Assembly (NCBI GenBank): GCA_001599935.1
Contig: BCIJ01000006.1
Coordinates: forward strand, 758,405-822,404
Direction of reading: 5' to 3'
DNA from: Holtermannia corniformis
Lineage: Eukaryota > Basidiomycota > Tremellomycetes > Holtermanniales
Length of the DNA stretch: 64,000 nucleotides
Shown: piece after piece, positions 57,932-64,000 of the stretch
Numbering within the stretch: position 1 is the stretch's first letter
Layout of the letters: each line of letters opens with the position of its first letter
Notes under the pieces: generated by a model
Databases searched by the model: none
Told to the model about the DNA's origin: nothing
The model's input: the letters and a program-made list of their open reading frames with translations, nothing else
Made by a program: the position numbers and the translations under genes

Positions 57932-60900
57932 TCATGATTGATGTTGCGGAAGGCCCGCTTCGGCCCGCAAGACCTTTTCGGCATTCGCGCGCAGTTTCTT
58001 CAAGTCGTCGTCGCGCAGCTTGACGGATTCGCACGCCTTCATGACGTTTTCGGGTGCGAGTAAGGCGTCTTGTGGGAGGTGAAGAAGGTAGTTGACGATG
58101 GCGTCAGATGATTTGGGGAGCGCGAGCAGGCGCTCTCGCGAGATGGTGAGGATTGCAAGAGACGTTTGGAGGAGGACGCGTGGACCTGCGGACGGTTGTA
58201 AGCTCTCGCTATGTGAAGACTGTTCAGAGGCAAACCTTCGCAGACGACCGCGTCCCAAACACGTAGCATGGTCGGCCAGGGTAGGATACGGGCAAAGATG
58301 CTCAGCAGCCACGGCTCGAGGAAAGTGATCGCTGAAATTGTCAGTGGCGACTTTGCTGCTGGAAAGTCCGACCCACGCTTGACTCCGCAATCCTTCTGCA
58401 AGGCCAGTCAGTGGCGCGCTCAGACACTCAACAAGCCACACCCACCAGTATCCATCTGGCCAGCTTGGCGTCACTGCCCATCAGGATGTTGGTAAACACC
58501 AAGGCGTCCATGCGCAAGCCCCACGCATCACCGCGGTAGTAGTCCTTGACGCGGGATATGAGACCGCTCAGCAGCCAAAAGGCTTCCTCGGCCGGTACAT
58601 GCATCAAGAGACCACCAGCGATAAGAGCGAGCTCTATCGAACGTCAGACTTATTTCGCAATCAGCCAGCTGACCCACCGGAACGATAGCCAGAGGGTGAA
58701 AAGTTGGAGTAGGCCCGCAGTAACGCTCGTAGATCTTGTTGTCCAGCGCCGCCTTCATCTGCAAACACCGAGTGATCCTTGTATGAGCTGCGCTAGTCAG
58801 CTACGAGACGCCATGTACCACCATGACCCACGTTGCGACGTCACGATCGATATCTGCATTGGGCTTGCCCTTGTCATGCGCCAGTAGCTGCTCATACAGC
58901 CCGGGGACCTTGGCCGAAAGACTTGCGCTCATGAACCAACCCCAAACACGGCCTCGCAAGGACGATGGAACGCCGGATTCGAGCACCATCTTACGAACCT
59001 TTTTCGGCACCGTGGCGCCTGTCGGTATCGGGACAGAGATGATGGAGAGCTGAGAACGATGAGCATGCATCGCCAAATCGCTCCATCAACTGACCCATTT
59101 GGCCTCTGCCGTTCGGTGATCTCCCGGCGCCGATGACCGCGACTGGAAGATCTCGGGAATGGGACTAACGTCCTTCAAGAAACCCCAATCGTCAGTCTCT
59201 GGCAGCGCACGCGTTTGCGACAGCTTGGAAAAGTCGCTTTGCGTCGTGAGGCGGCGCATGAGATTCGGCCGGTTGTTTTGAGGCGAAGTAGGCGACTCGG
59301 CAGACGACACGGGAGAGTCAAATGATTGCCGAGTTCCGTTGATCGACGCTTTACGCGCAAGCGGCTTCATGAGTTCAAACTCCATGCCGTCCTGTTTGAC
59401 CGTCTCTTCCTCAAAGTCCTTGTGCGAGACCGGCGAAGGTAGGTTGCTGAGGTGTGACTTGTCCTTGAGGTGGCTCGACTTGGCTTTGCGGATGACCCTA
59501 CTCGGCTTTGGAAGAGTGAACGAAGCGGCGCGGCTCGCAACGGATGGTGCTCTTGGCGACGGCAGAGCGTCTGACGAGACCAGACTTGTAGTTGACATGC
59601 TGAACTTGTGCATGTTGGATGAGGAGGTCGAGCTGCGCGGAGCAGGCGACGGCAGCGAGAACCCAGGGTCCAGCGGCGATAGGTTTGCGTTCGGAGAGGC
59701 TCGCAGGCCCGGTGCTGGCATCGGCTCCTTGAGGTCGGATGAGGCCCAGAAATGCTTCTTTTGACTCCCCGACAGTGAAGTGGGCGTCGTTGGCGAAGTG
59801 ACCGTCGGCGACTCGCATACAGGTGGCGAATGATGGACAGGAGGAAGGGTGGCAGAGTCTGGGACCTCGACTCCAATCAGTGGCATCGTGACGGGCTCGA
59901 TTTTAAGCGGTGGTGGCTGAGGCTCGCCACGCAGCTTGTGCAACGACAACTTGCGGGAGATGGAGACTTTGCGGGATGACGCACTGCTCGAGCGTTCCAT
60001 TGCACGAGTGCTGGGAGCGTCCTTGGCTCGATACACTGGCATCGGGACATCCATTCTGCTGAGAGGCGTCTCGAGCTTGGCCAAGACTGTATCGTTGGAG
60101 AAGCTGCGAGAGCGCGGACGAGGCTTAGGTTGCTCGCCGTTGCTGCCGTCTGCAGAGGTGTCTGAACGACCGAGCGAGCTGTGGCTCGTCTGCGTCGGGN
60201 GGGNAAAGTTGCGTACTGGCGCCCGCTGTAGTGTCGGTGCAGGGAAAGCAGGGTTTGGCGATTGACCGTTGCTTGTTTGCGGAGACGCCAGCATCCGCCC
60301 AACATCACCCCAAGACGGGCTGGTGGGCATGCCCAGTCCCAACCCTTCTTGACCAGAGCGCACAGCGGGAGCAGGTGACAGGGACGGCATGGTGAATGTC
60401 TCACCGCTCATTGATGGCCGGCCGACTGTGAAAGAGATGGGCATGGGTCCCTTGGATGCTGTCAAATCGACCTCCATGCGACCGACGAGAGTCAGTCCGC
60501 GAATCCGTTGTCCGTCCGGTTTTGGCTGACCCGCCGTCACAGCCGCTTGGGTAGCGTCAATGCTATGGGGAGATGCTGCGTGCGGCGAGCCGTGCGACGA
60601 GACCGGTGTCGTCCAGCCGTGCTGCTGCATGTCGGGCGACAAGGCCGGACTGCCGAGGGGCGACGGGAGATGCAAACGTTGTCCAAAAGGTGAATGCTGC
60701 GAGGGGGAGTTGATGGCAGGCGACAGTCGATCTTTCGGAGGAGCTGGGTAGTTTCGCTTCTCATCAAGCATAGCCAAAGGTATTGGTGAGCCCAGTGTGC
60801 GCACACCACTGAAGGCAGAGGCGGCGGGAGTGACAGGAAGACTTGATGTTGAGAAGTCTGTCGGAGACGCAGCTGTGACTTGAAAGGTGCTACTTGTATG

Positions 60901-62890
60901 ATCCTCAACGTTGTCACTGACAGACACCGTTTGAGGTTCTGTCGGCGATTTTGTAACTTTGGCCTGATCGGGTGACAGGTGCTGGTGTTGAGAAGCACCC
61001 TCGCGCGACGGTGAAGATTGCTCCGCTCCCGGCATGACAGCCGACCGGGAGGGCGAGTCCTCATCACGGTCTGCGTTGACACAAATTTTTGCGGGTGTCG
61101 GTGTCTTTTCAGCGCTGTCGGCATTGTCATCCTCCCCTCGCGGGGATGTAGTAGTCGAGTTGGCGGGCGGTGTCGAAACAGCTGCCGTACGCGGCGACTT
61201 GCGCAAAGTCAACGGTGCCGTCGTTCGCACAGGGTATTCCCGGTCCTCATCCTCCACTGCATTCGACCGACTTTGCTGAATGCGGAACCGAAGATCAGAC
61301 GCGAGGGATTTGCCTGCATTCTCGCCGACGGCAAGGCAAGGTACCGCGTCTGAAAGAGGCTTCGCGCTCGGTGCATTTCGAGAAGATTCCTCGCCAAGGT
61401 TTGTCGGTAGAGCGGCATGATCAGGCTTTGGCGAGAGTAGCGCCGCCAAGGACGACAGGTCGACCGGCACGTCCCGCTGCAGCTGCCTCGGGAGATCGGG
61501 GCTCGGTGGGATCTCGGCGTTTCCCATGATGCCCGAGCGGCTTGCTGCCTTGGCCATTCGACTGGCTCGCCGCTGCGCCTGGCTCATGCGCTTGCCAGTC
61601 ATGCCCGCAACGTCGGCCTGGGGACTACCGGGTGGGAAGTACATGCTCTGGCGTGCATAATCACCATAGATGTCCCAGCCATCGTCGTCCTCTTCGTCGT
61701 CGGTATAATCCTCGTTATCAGACCGAAGATGTGGGAAATCGCCAGCTTGTGGTTCGCTGGGAAGGGTCTCGGTAGAGTTCGTACGCGGTGTTTCGGACGA
61801 CGATTTGTTCAGAGACTGCTCACGAGTGAGGGGAGGTGTGGTGTCCGACGGACTGGGATCCTCGGCTTCCGCGAGTGGCTGAGAACTTTGTTCTGGGGAG
61901 TCAACATTGGCCATTTCAACGGTAGCTTGGCTGCCGGCCTCGGCGGCGTCCCGCTGTGCCTTTGCAACCACCAAAGCTTCGAAGGGATTCGACTCTGATT
62001 CTGGTGAAGTCACAGGACCTGCGAGGACGTGAGCCTATTGAGTGCAACTCTGGACTACGCACCCTTGGCCAGCTCAACATCTGCGTCTGTCTTTGGACCC
62101 GTCATCCATTCGATCCCACCCCACTCGGCGCTACTCCCAGACGCGTTCGAAGCCACAGACTGTCGATGTCTGGTCGAACCTTTGGACTGTTGCAACACCT
62201 CTTGCTGGTCTGCAAACCAGCCGTCACGCGGCTCGATACCAGGACTTGGCGTGCCTTCGCTTCCATAGTCGAGCTCAAACGGCCCAGACACACGCCTTGG
62301 ATCGCGTGCGGGGGCATCGAGAGCACTTGTCATTGACGACGAAGCCGACGTCGAAGGGGGGTGTTCGGACGTCGGGCTGGGCAATGAATCTGACGGTAGT
62401 GGGGATGAAAGCGCTGGCGGAGACGGAGCGGTAAGGGTGAGCGATGCGGGAGTGAGCAAGCCTTTCTCCTGCTGATCGCCCGGCGCAAGAGACAGCGGGG
62501 AAGGTCGTGTTGGGCTCGAAATGCTAAAGTTGACGTATCGCGGGTTGAAGCGGCCGACGACACCCTCGCAGAACCCCTGTGATGTATCAGGCCTACTCCG
62601 AGCACATCATGCCACTCACCAGATAGGCTTCACCCGCGTCGAGCTTCTCCAGCACAATAATCTCGTCTCCCTCCAAGAACATGAGCTCGGTCGTCGCAGA
62701 CGCCACATAGTCTTCAACTCTGATTGCTCTCGTCAGCACTGTCCACGTCGCAGACCATGCAGACTCACGCAATGCACGAGCCAATACCACCCCGCAGAGC
62801 AAACTCTGTCCATTTAGCGAGCGCGTCGGCATCCATACCGGCCAAATCTTGAGCGGCCGAAGATTGGGCCACGGTGTCGAGCTCGCCCAT
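57932..62890 (-). CDS. SH3 and TBC-domain protein with degenerate GAP motifs
   Basis: Ten exons (62769-62890, 62620-62719, 62063-62576, 59095-62018, 58832-59049, 58678-58787, 58446-58633, 58377-58395, 58236-58331, 57932-58185) give 1514 aa. An SH3 domain sits at about residues 41-95 (VEDYVASATTELMFLEGDE, then GVVGRFNPRYV). About 1100 residues of Ser/Pro-rich disorder follow, with ambiguous bases 60200 and 60204. The TBC domain begins at about 1225 (KVRKMVLESGVPSSLRGRVW). TBC proteins normally activate Rab GTPases with an Arg and a Gln finger. Here the IxxDxxR motif reads IDRDVAT and the YxQ motif reads GYRSE, so both are missing. A scaffold or pseudo-GAP role is more likely than catalysis. 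One exon is only 19 nt. Confidence 0.85.
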
Positions 62891-63309
62891 GGTTGCGTAG
62901 TGTTCGTGAAAGCGACGACGCCGAGTTCCAACTGCGCGTTATGATCGTGTACGCTAGCTATGGGCTCCTGCGGCTTGACGCTCCACTGACAGGTGGCCCA
63001 AACACGTCCAGGGTTCAAGCTGATCGGCGCTGATGGTCGCTGAGCTGTGGGTAGATGTTGTACCTGCCCCTGTTGCTTTCGCGCCGCCGCTCTCCACCTC
63101 AGCTGCTACCGTCTACGCCGGCGCTGATCGCGTGCTGCATCTGCTTGTTGCTGTCGATCGATCTCGCACCGTGTCCAAGCTGAAACATCAAACGCGTCGG
63201 GCGAGCACGTTCGGTGGGCGGTACGTAAGCGACTGTCCTAACCGGCGTAGGGCATGTGTGCATGTGGAATGTACAATACAATCTCGAAAGCATTAGGGAT
63301 GTATACGGC
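62891..63309. promoter_or_regulatory. Promoter of the SH3-TBC gene
   Basis: A 419-bp spacer between two minus-strand genes; 3' flank of the edge gene on the right, promoter of the SH3-TBC gene on the left. No convincing coding frame or motif. Confidence 0.5.
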
Positions 63310-64000
63310 TCACTCGCCGTATGCGAATTCGACTTCGTCAACAGGGCCAAAGTTGCGATCCTTGACGTCGCGCGTATCCGTCTCGATCGGCATCGGGCCC
63401 GGCATGTCTTCCTCCTCGTCGTCTTCCGCGAACACGGCACCCGAGGGGCCACCGGGGATGACAGGCCGGAGGGGCGAGCCACCGTTACCCGAGCTCGAGC
63501 GGCGCCGCGTCGTGGGCGATCGGGGTAAAAGTGAGAGCGTGTCTTGCGACAGGTGCTGAGGCGGGGTGTCAATTCCCTCCCGTCACAGCGCCGACGACAT
63601 ACCTCCCAAGTGTTCTCGTTGCCACTTCGCCTCCGTTCCCGCAATGACATTGCCTCGCGCGCCCTCTCTTCCTCTGGGGTCTCCTCGACGAATCGCGCAT
63701 CCTCACCGAGCTCACCGATCGAGACAATGCTCTCAGAGTCGGAGATGGCGTCCTCCTCGGGCGCGCCATTGGCCCGTAGGATCTCATTGAGCCTGTTCCA
63801 CGTCGGACCATCGCACTCGGCGGGACCAGGCTGGCGCATGTGCGCTTCGTCCCAGTTCTCGTCGTCGGGCGCATCGCCAAACACCTCGCCGAGCACGTCC
63901 TCATACTCGTGCATCCAGTAATCCACGATCGAGTCGGGACTATAGGGAAGGTGCGAGCCGGCCGGAGCGGTCCTATTCGGTGGGAAGATGTCGGAATCAG
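63310..64000 (-). CDS. Acidic protein of unknown function, 3' part only
   Basis: The frame is open to the right edge, so the N-terminus is outside the window. Two exons are visible: 64000 to a GTATGT donor just left of 63611, and a last exon ending at 63310, joined in phase at a CTCAG acceptor. The visible 190 or so residues are very acidic (DVLGEVFGDAPDDENWDEAH, FVEETPEEERAREAMSLRERR), with an Arg/Ser-rich patch and a conserved-looking end (DRNFGPVDEVEFAYGE). No domain recognised. Confidence 0.7.

Overview
The window looks like nuclear DNA of a basidiomycete fungus, probably a yeast-like species with a compact genome. Genes are monocistronic, lie on both strands and are cut by many short introns, mostly 42-65 nt. 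These have GTGAGT/GTGCGT-like donors, CTGAC/CTAAC-type branch sites and CAG/TAG acceptors. A WC-1 photoreceptor without a GATA zinc finger is also typical of basidiomycetes. I cannot name the species. All gene models were spliced by hand, and nearly all close exactly in frame. Three ambiguous bases (50428, 60200, 60204) show this is draft sequence.

Layout, left to right. 0-2.4 kb: doubtful small ORFs. 2.4-3.7 kb: membrane RING-CH ubiquitin ligase (-). 4.5-7.5 kb: CCCH/SMR-domain predicted RNA endonuclease (+). 8.1-11.9 kb: two proteins of unknown function (+). 12.4-14.1 kb: monopolin subunit Csm1/Pcs1 (-). 14.4-16.7 kb: sterol/diacylglycerol O-acyltransferase of the MBOAT family (+). 17.0-18.6 kb: divergent forkhead factor (-). 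18.6-21.3 kb: the longest gene-poor stretch. 21.3-21.6 kb: NCE101 homologue (+). 22.1-22.7 kb: mitochondrial ribosomal protein mS41 (-). 22.9-25.4 kb: cysteine-cluster protein of unknown function (+). 25.5-29.1 kb: vacuolar TRP channel YVC1 (+). 29.4-30.6 kb: unknown (+).

31.0-33.0 kb: SLY41-type transporter (+). 33.2-34.0 kb: GNAT acetyltransferase (+). 34.3-36.3 kb: La RNA-binding protein (+). 36.3-38.5 kb: short orphan ORFs and a small direct-repeat array. 38.5-40.0 kb: ZNHIT2 (-). 40.6-46.0 kb: Cdc11/Nud1 septation scaffold with leucine-rich repeats (-). 46.3-48.6 kb: two single-pass membrane proteins with signal peptides (+). 48.8-51.5 kb: large unknown protein (-). 52.7-55.6 kb: WC-1 blue-light receptor (-), divergent from a 3-methyladenine DNA glycosylase at 56.3-57.8 kb (+). 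57.9-62.9 kb: SH3-TBC protein whose TBC domain seems to lack both catalytic fingers (-). 63.3-64.0 kb: 3' part of an acidic unknown protein (-), open at the window edge.

The genes do not form an obvious pathway or cluster. The most notable points are the apparent pseudo-GAP TBC protein, a set of 7-25 nt internal exons, a GC-AG intron in YVC1, one 382-nt intron in CSM1, the altered forkhead recognition helix, a GATCGATCGA site in the WC-1/MAG1 divergent promoter, and the orphan-ORF/repeat region at 36-38.5 kb. I found no RNA genes, transposons or CRISPR arrays that I could support.
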